A DNA stretch of 64,000 nucleotides. It comes from Cystobacterineae bacterium (GTDB lineage Bacteria; Myxococcota; Myxococcia; Myxococcales; Myxococcaceae). The notes below the pieces were generated by a model. It did no database searches. It saw nothing but the letters and a program-made list of their open reading frames with translations, and was not told the origin of the DNA. Both the position numbers and the translations under genes were made by a program. Location of the stretch: assembly GCA_009782175.1 (NCBI GenBank), contig WRKR01000005.1, forward strand, positions 21,965 through 85,964, given 5' to 3'. The stretch's first letter is position 1. The number at the start of each line of letters is the position of its first letter. Below, piece after piece: positions 34,920-42,850 of the stretch.

Positions 34920-34961
34920 ATGACGCATAAAGTGGTCTTAAGTCACACAAAGTCAGTTTAA
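34920..34961 (+). CDS. Possible 13-residue leader peptide upstream of sqr
   Basis: ATG ACG CAT ... GTT TAA encodes MTHKVVLSHTKSV and follows GAGGGG six bases upstream, a good ribosome binding site. It ends 38 bp before the sqr start. The peptide resembles the first residues of Sqr (MSHIVVL), so it may be a regulatory leader or a decayed duplicate start. It could equally be chance. Confidence 0.3.
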   Translation: MTHKVVLSHTKSV

Positions 34962-34999
34962 CTTTGTTTCCCAGAGGGAAAAAAGGAGAAAGGCTGCAT

Positions 35000-36271
35000 A
35001 TGAGTCACATTGTTGTCCTTGGCGCCGGCACCGGAGGGATTACGGCTGCTTTTGAGTTGCGCAAATATCTCAAAAAGAAACATCAAATTACGGTGGTTCA
35101 TGAAAGAGACTATTTTCAATTTGTTCCATCAAACCCATGGGTTGCTATTGGAAAACGCAAACGCAGCCAAACCACTTTGTCCCTTGCGCGTGTGTTGGGC
35201 AAGCGAGGAATTAACGTCATCGTCCAGCCGGCAACACGCATAGACGCCGACGGCAACGCTCTGGAGTTGAGGGATGGCAGTCGGGTTGCCTATGACTATC
35301 TGTTAATTACTACAGGCTCGGAGCTTGCTTTTGACGCGGTGCCTGGTGCGGGTCCGGACAAGTATACCCAGTCTATTACGCTGGTGGAGCATGCCGAACA
35401 GGCCAAAGCCGCATATGAGCGTTTTTTGGAAGCTCCAGGGCCGGTGGTTGTAGGTGCTCTGCCAGGGGCCTCCTGTTTTGGCGTGGTTTATGAGTATGCC
35501 TTCATTTTGAGCAACGACTTGAGAAAGCGCAAACTGCGCAAAAAAGTGCCCATGACTTTTGTCACACCTGAGCCCTACATTGGCCACATGGGGATTGACG
35601 GTTTGGCCAACTCCAACGGCCTGTTGCAAAGCAGGCTGCGTGAGCACGACATGAAGTGGATTACGAATGCAAAGCTAACACGCATTGAGCCTGGGCGCAT
35701 GTTTGTGAGTGAGATGAACAGGCATGGCCAGCTGGAGGAGGAACATGAGCTGCCTTTTGCCTATAGCATGCTGTTGCCTGCCTTCCGCGGTGTGAAGGCC
35801 GTGGCTAGGACGGAGGGTTTGTGCAATGCAAATGGTTTTGTGCGGGTGGATGAGCACCAACGCAGCCTCAAGTGGCCTAACATTTTTGCTGCAGGTGTGG
35901 GCATTGACATTCCAGCATTGCCTACGCCCGTGCCTGTGGGCATGCCCAAGACGGGTTTTATGATTGAGACGATGGTAACGGCTGCCGTTCACAACATTCA
36001 GGCGGATTTGACAGGCCGCAAAGCCACGGCGCGCGCGACGTGGAGCACGCTTTGTTTGGCTGATTTGGGCGACACCGGCGCGCTTTTTGTGGGGCTGCCG
36101 CAAATTCCACCGCGCAACACCACGTGGGCCCGCATGGGTTGGTGGGCACGCTGGGGCAAAATTGTCTTCGAAAGGTATTTTCTCACGAAAATGCGTTGGG
36201 GCACCTCAGAGCCGCTGTTTGAAAAATACATGTTCAAAGCACTGGGAATCAGCCGTTTGGAAAAAAAGTGA
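35000..36271 (+). CDS. sqr: Sulfide:quinone oxidoreductase-like flavoprotein
   Basis: 423 residues. An N-terminal FAD-binding GAGTGG (8-13) opens a two-dinucleotide-binding fold. Cys159 in GASCFGVVYEYAF and Cys352 in LCLADLGDTGALF match the two redox cysteines that carry the polysulfide chain in SQR. The tail (WWARWGKIVFERYFLTKMRWG) is amphipathic, fitting membrane attachment. SQR oxidises sulfide and reduces quinone, for detoxification or energy. It is a single gene; the ATG at 35000 aligns with the family start. Confidence 0.9.
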   Translation: MSHIVVLGAGTGGITAAFELRKYLKKKHQITVVHERDYFQFVPSNPWVAIGKRKRSQTTLSLARVLGKRGINVIVQPATRIDADGNALELRDGSRVAYDYLLITTGSELAFDAVPGAGPDKYTQSITLVEHAEQAKAAYERFLEAPGPVVVGALPGASCFGVVYEYAFILSNDLRKRKLRKKVPMTFVTPEPYIGHMGIDGLANSNGLLQSRLREHDMKWITNAKLTRIEPGRMFVSEMNRHGQLEEEHELPFAYSMLLPAFRGVKAVARTEGLCNANGFVRVDEHQRSLKWPNIFAAGVGIDIPALPTPVPVGMPKTGFMIETMVTAAVHNIQADLTGRKATARATWSTLCLADLGDTGALFVGLPQIPPRNTTWARMGWWARWGKIVFERYFLTKMRWGTSEPLFEKYMFKALGISRLEKK

Positions 36272-36332
36272 GAGCCACGGCCCTCTCTTGCAAGTAAAAT
36301 TTTTTTCAAGTTAAATAAATAACCCCCCCAAA

Positions 36333-36884
36333 CTAAGGGGAAGAACTTGTATTCGCCCCTGCGTCGTTTGGCTCTGCGTTGGTTGGCACTGCGTCAGTTG
36401 GCGCTGCGTCAGTTGGCGCTGCGTCAGTTGGCGCTGCGTCAGTTGGCGCTGCGTTGGTTGGCATTGCGTCGGTTGGCGCTGCGTCGGTTGGCATTGCGTT
36501 CTGCACAGGCAAGCCTTCCATGGGCGACTCTACGGCAGGGGGTTGCTCTGTAGGGGCCTCTTTTGTGGGGGGGGCGGGTTCTGTATTTTCAGCAGGGGTG
36601 GTGGGAGCAGCGGGAGCAGTGGTAGCGGGGGCTTTTTGGCCGGCCACGACGGAGCCTTGGTAGCCGATGAAAGAGAGCAGCAGCGAGGTAATAAAAAAAG
36701 CCACTGCGCAACCTGCCGTCAATTTGCTTAAAAATGTCGTCGCGCCTTGGCCGCCAAAAGCGGAAGTTGCCGCCCCGCCTCCGAAAGCACCTCCCATGCC
36801 TCCTTCTTTGCCGGGTTGGAGCAAAATGACGAGGATGATGAAGAAACAAAGCGCTACATGCAAAACTGACAGAAAAATTTCCAT
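36333..36884 (-). CDS. secG: SecG preprotein translocase subunit with repetitive tail
   Basis: 183 residues. The first 75 are SecG: two TM segments (3-22 and about 52-73) around the GGMGGAFGGG and FGGQGATTFLSKLT loop. The rest is a Pro/Ala/Thr-rich tail whose end is repeats of five residues (PTDAA/PTNAA), encoded by a 15-bp tandem array at about 36375-36495. It is the last gene of gap-pgk-tpiA-secG, a common arrangement. The ATG at 36884 is the family start. Confidence 0.93.
   Translation of the reverse strand: MEIFLSVLHVALCFFIILVILLQPGKEGGMGGAFGGGAATSAFGGQGATTFLSKLTAGCAVAFFITSLLLSFIGYQGSVVAGQKAPATTAPAAPTTPAENTEPAPPTKEAPTEQPPAVESPMEGLPVQNAMPTDAAPTDAMPTNAAPTDAAPTDAAPTDAAPTDAVPTNAEPNDAGANTSSSP
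36375..36495. repeat. 15-bp tandem repeat in secG tail
   Basis: About eight copies of a 15-bp unit with ttggcgctgcgtcag as the main form, with point variants, keep the secG reading frame. Such arrays vary in copy number by slippage. Confidence 0.92.
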
Positions 36885-37099
36885 AGCCGGCCCGCCATTA
36901 AACACAAGCTGCAATTCTCTACAACCTTTAACAGCGGGACAGTGTCTCCTTTTCAGGTGAAGCTCGTTTTTGTTTAAACCCACAGGCCCACGTGCACCTG
37001 CTCTCCCTAAACCCCTGTCTTTTTCAAAGCTTGTCTGTGGGCAACCCCAAAACCCTTGCCCAGCTGAAGCTGTACAGCTCCCTTTATTTTTAACTCCCT

Positions 37100-37873
37100 T
37101 TATTTTTTGTGTGCCATCGCTTTTTTGGCCGCCTCTATAATGGCTGAAAATTCTGCAAATTGAAGGCTTGCCCCTCCAACCAGGGCCCCATCAATGTCGG
37201 GCTTGGCCATTAATTCTTCGGCATTGCTGGCTTTGACGGAGCCTCCATAGAGGATGCGCAGCTGTTTGGAAGTTTCTCCCCAAAGCTGTTGCAGCCACCC
37301 TCTTATATGAGCGTGTACTTCCTGGGCTTCCTGGGCGGTCGCCGTTTTTCCCGTGCCTATGGCCCATATGGGCTCATAGGCAATAACCAGCTTTGCCCCT
37401 AGGCCACTGCTTATACCCGCAAGGTTTGCCTGGAGCTGCTTGGAAACCACCTCCAGGGTTTGGTTGTGCTCGCGCTCTTCAAGGGTTTCGCCCACGCAGA
37501 GGATGGGGTATAGGCCTGCTTCCAAAACCGCTTTCACTTTCTCATGGATGAAGCTGTCGCTCTCTCCAAACAACTGGCGGCGCTCGGAGTGTCCAATAAT
37601 AACATAGCGACACCCCAAATCCGCCAGCATGGGGGCGGATACTTCCCCAGTATAGGCACCGGCGGACAGGGCATGGCAATTTTGCGCTGCCAAGGCCACA
37701 CCGCTGGGCCTGAGCACCTGCCCCACAGGAAACAAAGCCACAAACGGAGGCGCAACGGCAATTTCTGCCAATGGGCCACTCGTCAACGTCGCCAACTGTG
37801 CCGCAAGCGGCAAGGCTTGCGAAACCGTCATATTCATCTTCCAATTCGCAGCAACAAGGCAGCGACGCAGCAT
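37100..37873 (-). CDS. tpiA: Triosephosphate isomerase
   Basis: 257 residues with the catalytic lysine Lys12 in ANWKMN, His in IIGHSERR and Glu in [11 protein letters not shown]. It interconverts dihydroxyacetone phosphate and glyceraldehyde 3-phosphate. AAAGGAG is six bases before the second of two in-frame ATGs, so 37873 is the start. A 16-bp duplication (ctccctttatttttaa type) covers its stop codon region. Confidence 0.97.
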   Translation of the reverse strand: MLRRCLVAANWKMNMTVSQALPLAAQLATLTSGPLAEIAVAPPFVALFPVGQVLRPSGVALAAQNCHALSAGAYTGEVSAPMLADLGCRYVIIGHSERRQLFGESDSFIHEKVKAVLEAGLYPILCVGETLEEREHNQTLEVVSKQLQANLAGISSGLGAKLVIAYEPIWAIGTGKTATAQEAQEVHAHIRGWLQQLWGETSKQLRILYGGSVKASNAEELMAKPDIDGALVGGASLQFAEFSAIIEAAKKAMAHKK

Positions 37874-37897
37874 GTCCATCTCCTTTAAAAAATTCCG

Positions 37898-39082
37898 CTA
37901 AGCCGTTTCGAGTGCTTTTATGCCAGGCAAACCTTTTCCCTCGAGAAACTCCAGGGAAGCGCCTCCTCCGGTGGAAATGTGGCTCATGGGGGAGGCCAGG
38001 CCAAACAGGTTAACAGCGGCGGCGCTGTCGCCTCCACCTATAATGGTTTGTGCTTTGGCATCTGCCATGGCCAAAGCCACTGCTTTGCTGCCGGAGGCGA
38101 AGGGGGCCCTTTCAAACAAGCCCACCGGCCCATTCCATAAAACGGTTTTGGCTTCGAGTATGCATTGGCGGTAGAGTTGTTGTGTTTTGGGTCCAATGTC
38201 CAAGCCCATGAGGTTTTCGGGAATGGCCTGGGTTTGCACGGCAATGGGCTGCGCCGCATCCATGGAAGTGGCGCAAATGTGGTCTATGGGCAACATCAAC
38301 TCAACGCCGGAGCGTTTGGCAGCCTGCAGCACTTGGCTGGCCAGGGCAAGCTTGTCTTCTTCGAGTCGGCTTTTTCCTATTTCAACTCCCTGGGCCTTGA
38401 GGAAGGTATAGGCCATGGCTCCACCCACCAGAAGCTTCTCAAGGCGCGGCAGCAAGTTTTCTATCACTTTAATTTTGTCAGAAACCTTGGCACCACCCAA
38501 AATGGCGACAAAGGGTTTTTCTGGAGAAGCCAAAAGCGGACCCAAAAACTGCAACTCTTTGCGCAGGAGAAAGCCCGCGGCTTTTTCTTTAACAAAGGAG
38601 AGCATGCCCACGGTTGAGGCATGGGCGCGGTGTGCTGTGCCAAAAGCATCGTTCACATAAAGGTCGCACAGTGCGGCCAGTTGCTTCGCAAAGCCCATGT
38701 CATTGGCTTCTTCTTCGGGGTGGAAACGCAGGTTTTCAAGCATCAACACTTGTCCTGGCCCCAACTCATTGGCCATTTTTATAACCCCATCGCCAACGCA
38801 GTCATCGGCTTGCAAAACTTCAGTGTCTTTGCCCAAAAGCTCTGAGAGGCGTTTGGCTGCCGGCTCCATTGAAAGCTTTGGGTCTGCGCCTTTCTTGGGC
38901 CTTCCCAAATGAGAAGCCAAAATCAGCTTTGCATTGTTGTGGAGTGCATGGCTAATGCTCGGCAAGGCTTCGCGGATGCGTGTGTCATCCGAAACGCGTC
39001 CATTGTCCAGAGGTACATTAAAATCCACGCGAATGAAAACACGCTTGCCTGAAAGCTCCAGCTCATCAATATAGCGGATCAT
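37898..39082 (-). CDS. pgk: Phosphoglycerate kinase
   Basis: 394 residues with RVDFNVPL near the N-terminus, LASHLGRPKK, and the C-terminal GGGDSAAAV and STGGGASLEFLEG motifs. It makes ATP from 1,3-bisphosphoglycerate. The ATG overlaps the gap stop, so translation is coupled. Confidence 0.98.
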   Translation of the reverse strand: MIRYIDELELSGKRVFIRVDFNVPLDNGRVSDDTRIREALPSISHALHNNAKLILASHLGRPKKGADPKLSMEPAAKRLSELLGKDTEVLQADDCVGDGVIKMANELGPGQVLMLENLRFHPEEEANDMGFAKQLAALCDLYVNDAFGTAHRAHASTVGMLSFVKEKAAGFLLRKELQFLGPLLASPEKPFVAILGGAKVSDKIKVIENLLPRLEKLLVGGAMAYTFLKAQGVEIGKSRLEEDKLALASQVLQAAKRSGVELMLPIDHICATSMDAAQPIAVQTQAIPENLMGLDIGPKTQQLYRQCILEAKTVLWNGPVGLFERAPFASGSKAVALAMADAKAQTIIGGGDSAAAVNLFGLASPMSHISTGGGASLEFLEGKGLPGIKALETA

Positions 39083-40092
39083 AAGCCCTTCGAGATGATG
39101 AATTGAGCAACGTCAACAATGCGGGTTGAATAGCCCCACTCGTTATCATACCAGGCCAGCACCTTCACCATGTTCCCCTCCATAATGCAGGTGTCCATTG
39201 CATCAAAAATGGCCGAGTGTGGGTTGCCATTATAGTCCGTTGAAACGGTGGGCAACTCGCAATATTCCAAAACACCGCGCAATTCCCCTTCGGCTGCCTT
39301 TTGGAATGCCGCATTCACCTCTTCCACCGTGGTGGGCCTTTTCACCAATACGGTTAAGTCCACCAAGGAGACATTGGGGGTGGGTACTCTAACGGAAATG
39401 CCATGCAACTTGCCTTTGAGTTCGGGAATCACCTCAGCAATGGCCTTGGCAGCTCCCGTGGAAGTGGGGATCATCGAAAGCGCTGCCGCGCGCGCCCGGC
39501 GCAAGTCCTTGTGCACCAAATCCAAAATGCGCTGGTCGTTCGTATAGCTGTGGATGGTGGTCATCAACCCTCTCTCTATGCCCACAAGCCCGTGCAGCAC
39601 TTTGGCGATGGGGGCCAGGCAGTTGGTGGTACACGAGGCATTGGAAATAATGTGGTGGGCTTTGGCGTCATAAACCTGGTGGTTCACCCCATAGGCCAGC
39701 GTCACATCCACGCCTTTTCCCGGCGCGGAAATGAGAACTTTCTTCGCGCCCGCCTTCAGGTGCGCGGCGCACGAGTCTTTGTCCACAAAACGTCCTGTGC
39801 ACTCGAAGACGAGCTCCACACCCAGCGCTTTCCAAGGCAAGTTGGCCGGCTCCTTCTCCGCAGTAACGCATATTTCCCTGCCATCCACAACAATGCCCTT
39901 GTCCGTTGCTTTAACCTCACCGGGCCACACGCCGTGTACAGAGTCATATTTGAAGAGGTGCGCCAAGGCAGCGGGCTTATCCAGGTCGTTAATGGCAACC
40001 ACTTCAAAAGCTGTTGCCTGCCTTGAAAGTGCTGCGCGCAAAACACAACGACCAATGCGACCAAAACCATTGATGGCAACTTTGACAGCCAT
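39079..40092 (-). CDS. gap: Glyceraldehyde-3-phosphate dehydrogenase
   Basis: 337 residues, with NAD-binding NGFGRIGR and the active-site SNASCTTNCLAP (Cys154), followed by a histidine in HSYTNDQ. It is first of the gap-pgk-tpiA-secG operon; GGAGG lies just before the ATG. Confidence 0.98.
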   Translation of the reverse strand: MAVKVAINGFGRIGRCVLRAALSRQATAFEVVAINDLDKPAALAHLFKYDSVHGVWPGEVKATDKGIVVDGREICVTAEKEPANLPWKALGVELVFECTGRFVDKDSCAAHLKAGAKKVLISAPGKGVDVTLAYGVNHQVYDAKAHHIISNASCTTNCLAPIAKVLHGLVGIERGLMTTIHSYTNDQRILDLVHKDLRRARAAALSMIPTSTGAAKAIAEVIPELKGKLHGISVRVPTPNVSLVDLTVLVKRPTTVEEVNAAFQKAAEGELRGVLEYCELPTVSTDYNGNPHSAIFDAMDTCIMEGNMVKVLAWYDNEWGYSTRIVDVAQFIISKGL

Positions 40093-40358
40093 GAGGCCTC
40101 CTTGAGGTGAAAATGAGGGGGGGAAAAACCAACCACTTCAACAACGGCTTAAAAGCCTAAATTAAGGCCACGCCTCCTTCCAGTCAATGCTTCTTGGCCC
40201 AATTTTCACAAGCCTTCATTTTTTTCAGCTCCCTCTATAATTCCTCCTCCAACGCCCATCAGCGTGCTTCACCCAAGAAGAGGCTTGGGGCCATTTCAAA
40301 CACGTGGATTTGAATAAAATGACAGGCGTGCCGCTAAAAGAATATGCTTTAAAAACCA

Positions 40359-41021
40359 GTGAACCTCAGCCCTCGCTCTTCATTTCTCGCCTCCTTGCGC
40401 CATGCCTTCAACGGATGGAGCCAAGTCTTGTCCTCGCAGCGCAACATGCAAATCCACCTCAGCATCGCCCTCGGGTTGTGTGTTGTTTGCGCTCCCATGA
40501 GCCTACATGCCACAGAAACCGCGCTGCTGTTGTTGTTTGTCGGCTTGGTTTTTTCTGCTGAGTTAATGAACAGTGCCCTCGAAGCTTGTGTGGACTTATG
40601 CTCTCCCCAGCCGCACCCCTTGGCCAAAAGGGCAAAGGATGCGGCGGCCGCAGCGGTTTTGGTGTTGGCCCTCACGGCTGTTGTGGTTTTTGTTGTGTTG
40701 TTTGCGCGCCAGTGGCCTGTGTTGCAAAGCGCGGTGCAAAGCGCGGTGCAAAGCGCGGTGCAAGGCGAGGGGTTGCTGGGGGTATTGCCCATGGCTTTGT
40801 TGGGTTGCAGTTGGGCCTTGGCCACGGCTGAATGGCTGTGGTGGAGGCACCGTCGAGCAGCGTTTTTTTTCAGGCTGCTGGCCATTGCCCTTTGGCTTGG
40901 GAGCTGGTTTTTTATAGAAAACCCCAACCTCAGCTTTTGGGGTTTGGGTTTGTTTCTCCTGCTCATCAGCAGGTGCCGCATAAAAACGCATGCCTTGCAG
41001 TCCTCACCAGGAGAAAGCTAG
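40359..41021 (+). CDS. dgkA: DgkA-family diacylglycerol/undecaprenol kinase with extended C-terminus
   Basis: 220 residues with a GTG start. The first 120 are a DgkA-type kinase with three TM segments and the catalytic segment AELMNSALEACVDL and KRAKDAAAAAVL. The last 90 residues add about three hydrophobic helices, unlike the usual 120-residue enzyme. A 12-bp unit repeated at 40723-40758 (tgcaaagcgcgg) encodes the LQSAVQSAVQSAVQ loop between them. It phosphorylates lipid diacylglycerol or undecaprenol. Confidence 0.85.
   Translation: MNLSPRSSFLASLRHAFNGWSQVLSSQRNMQIHLSIALGLCVVCAPMSLHATETALLLLFVGLVFSAELMNSALEACVDLCSPQPHPLAKRAKDAAAAAVLVLALTAVVVFVVLFARQWPVLQSAVQSAVQSAVQGEGLLGVLPMALLGCSWALATAEWLWWRHRRAAFFFRLLAIALWLGSWFFIENPNLSFWGLGLFLLLISRCRIKTHALQSSPGES
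40723..40770. repeat. 12-bp in-frame tandem repeat in dgkA
   Basis: Three perfect copies of tgcaaagcgcgg and a degenerate fourth encode a VQSA repeat. Confidence 0.9.
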
Positions 41022-41030
41022 AGTTGCGCT

Positions 41031-41387
41031 ATGAAATACCGTGTCCGTACGCCGGATGGTGAATTGAGTTATCCGTCTATTTTGGAGCTTACAAAAGCCT
41101 ATCTCATCGGCTTGGTGGAGCCTATGGACGAGGTGCAACGCGAAGGTGAAGTGAAGTGGCGCAAAGCGGCCTCCATTCCCCAGCTGGCGCAGGCCAAAAA
41201 ACCGCCGCGCAGCTTTTGGGCTGACAAGCAAATGCGTTGGGCTTTGGGCCTGGCAACCCTTGGGGCCCTGGCGGGTTTCTCGTTTCTGAATGAAGCTCAG
41301 CACATGGGAGTGCTTTTTGTGTTGGCCTTTGTCGTCATTGGGCTTCAGTGGGTGACGCGCTGGCAGCGGAAAAAATACCGGAAATAG
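41031..41387 (+). CDS. Small membrane protein with N-terminal GYF_2-like domain
   Basis: 118 residues. The first 55 (YRVRTPDGELSYPSILEL, VEPMDEVQREGEVKWRKAASI) resemble a GYF_2/DUF4339-type domain, followed by two TM segments and a basic C-terminus. The family assignment is a pattern judgement; function is unknown. It follows dgkA by 9 bp and is probably co-transcribed. Confidence 0.75.
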   Translation: MKYRVRTPDGELSYPSILELTKAYLIGLVEPMDEVQREGEVKWRKAASIPQLAQAKKPPRSFWADKQMRWALGLATLGALAGFSFLNEAQHMGVLFVLAFVVIGLQWVTRWQRKKYRK

Positions 41388-41410
41388 CCAAGAGAGGGGA
41401 GGGGAGAGGG

Positions 41411-42724
41411 CTAGCCTGTCTCTCCAAATACGCGTGCAAAAATCTCATCCATGTGCCGCGTATAATAGTCCTCTTCAAAACAGGCCTCCACCTCCGCCCA
41501 TGTCATGAGTGACAAAAGCTCCCCGTCGGCCAAAAGAGCGGTTTTGAAGTCCACCCCCTCTTCAAAAAAACGCATGGCGTTGCGCTGTACAATGCCATAG
41601 GCGACCTGGCGCTCCATCCCCTTTTGGGCCAAGGCCAACAGCAGGCGCTGGGAGTATATAACCCCTCCCAGACGGTTTAAATTATGCTCCATGGCCTTGG
41701 GGTAGACGCGCATGGACTCTACCAAGTCGGCAAAACGGTGCAACATGAAGTCCAAAGTGATGGTTGCATCCGGTCCGATGACGCGCTCCACCGAAGAGTG
41801 TGAAATGTCCCGCTCATGCCACAAGGGGACATTTTCCAATGCAGCCCATGCATAACTGCGCACAAGCCTTGCCAAGCCGGTGAGGCTTTCTGAAAGCACG
41901 GGGTTTCGCTTGTGCGGCATGGCCGAGGAGCCTTTCTGGCCTTTGCCAAAAGGCTCTTCCAGCTCACCCACTTCTGTACGCTGAAGGTGTCGAATCTCCA
42001 CGGCAAACTTTTCAATGGAGGTTGCCAGCTGCGCCAACACCAAAAAATAGTCGGCATGAATGTCTCTTTGAATAATTTGGCTGGAGGCATTGGCGGGCAT
42101 AAGCCCCAAACGCCGGCACATGCTTTCTTCTATAGAGGGTGGCAAATGCGCGAAGGTGCCCACAGCGCCGGAGCACATGCCCACGGAAATGGCTTTGCGC
42201 GCACGGGAAAGGCGCTCTTGGTGGCGTGCCAACTCGTCATACCAGAGGGCCAGCTTGTGGCCCAAGGTTGTTGGCTCCGCATGAATGCCGTGGCTTCTCC
42301 CCATTATCCGCAGCTGTTTGTGCTCAAAGGCGCGCGCCTTCACGGCCTTCATCACACGCTCCAAACTCTTTTGCAAAACATCCGCGGCCTCCCGCAACAC
42401 CAAGGCCAAAGCCGTGTCCAACACATCTGAAGAGGTCATCCCAAAGTGCAGCCAACGGGCCAAAGGGCCAATGCGCTGCTCCATAAATGTCAAAAATGCA
42501 ATGACATCATGCCTTGTCGTCTTCTCAATCTCATCAATGGCCGCCACATCTGCCGCATCAAATGTGCCTGCCTTCGCCTGGCAAGCCTCGCTGGCCTCTT
42601 GCGGAGCCAAGCCTTGCTCTGCCATGGCGGCCAATGCCGCAAGCTCTATATTTCTCCAACGGCCAAACTTGGCCTCTTCTGTCCACAGTGCAGCCATTTC
42701 GGGCCGTGAGTACCTGGGTATCAT
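41411..42724 (-). CDS. purB: Adenylosuccinate lyase
   Basis: 437 residues with the fumarase/lyase signature GSSAMPHKRNP. It acts twice in purine synthesis, releasing fumarate from SAICAR and adenylosuccinate. The HGIHAEPTT and MTSSDVLDTA segments match the family. A 15-bp unit (atccgctttcct) is duplicated at its 5' side, 42723-42748. Confidence 0.97.
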   Translation of the reverse strand: MIPRYSRPEMAALWTEEAKFGRWRNIELAALAAMAEQGLAPQEASEACQAKAGTFDAADVAAIDEIEKTTRHDVIAFLTFMEQRIGPLARWLHFGMTSSDVLDTALALVLREAADVLQKSLERVMKAVKARAFEHKQLRIMGRSHGIHAEPTTLGHKLALWYDELARHQERLSRARKAISVGMCSGAVGTFAHLPPSIEESMCRRLGLMPANASSQIIQRDIHADYFLVLAQLATSIEKFAVEIRHLQRTEVGELEEPFGKGQKGSSAMPHKRNPVLSESLTGLARLVRSYAWAALENVPLWHERDISHSSVERVIGPDATITLDFMLHRFADLVESMRVYPKAMEHNLNRLGGVIYSQRLLLALAQKGMERQVAYGIVQRNAMRFFEEGVDFKTALLADGELLSLMTWAEVEACFEEDYYTRHMDEIFARVFGETG

Positions 42725-42850
42725 CCGCTTTCCTTTTATCCGCTTTCCTATGGGTGTGTTAAGGGCACTTTAAAGCGCCCTCAGAGCATTTCCGGGCGCA
42801 TTTTGCAAAACCATTCTCTCCCGCTGTTTTTGCACCCTGGCACATGCAAA

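Noticed and set aside
34770..34961. 63-codon open frame ending with the leader peptide before sqr
   Set aside because: Only its last 13 codons follow a ribosome binding site; the upstream part crosses an AT-rich promoter-like region.
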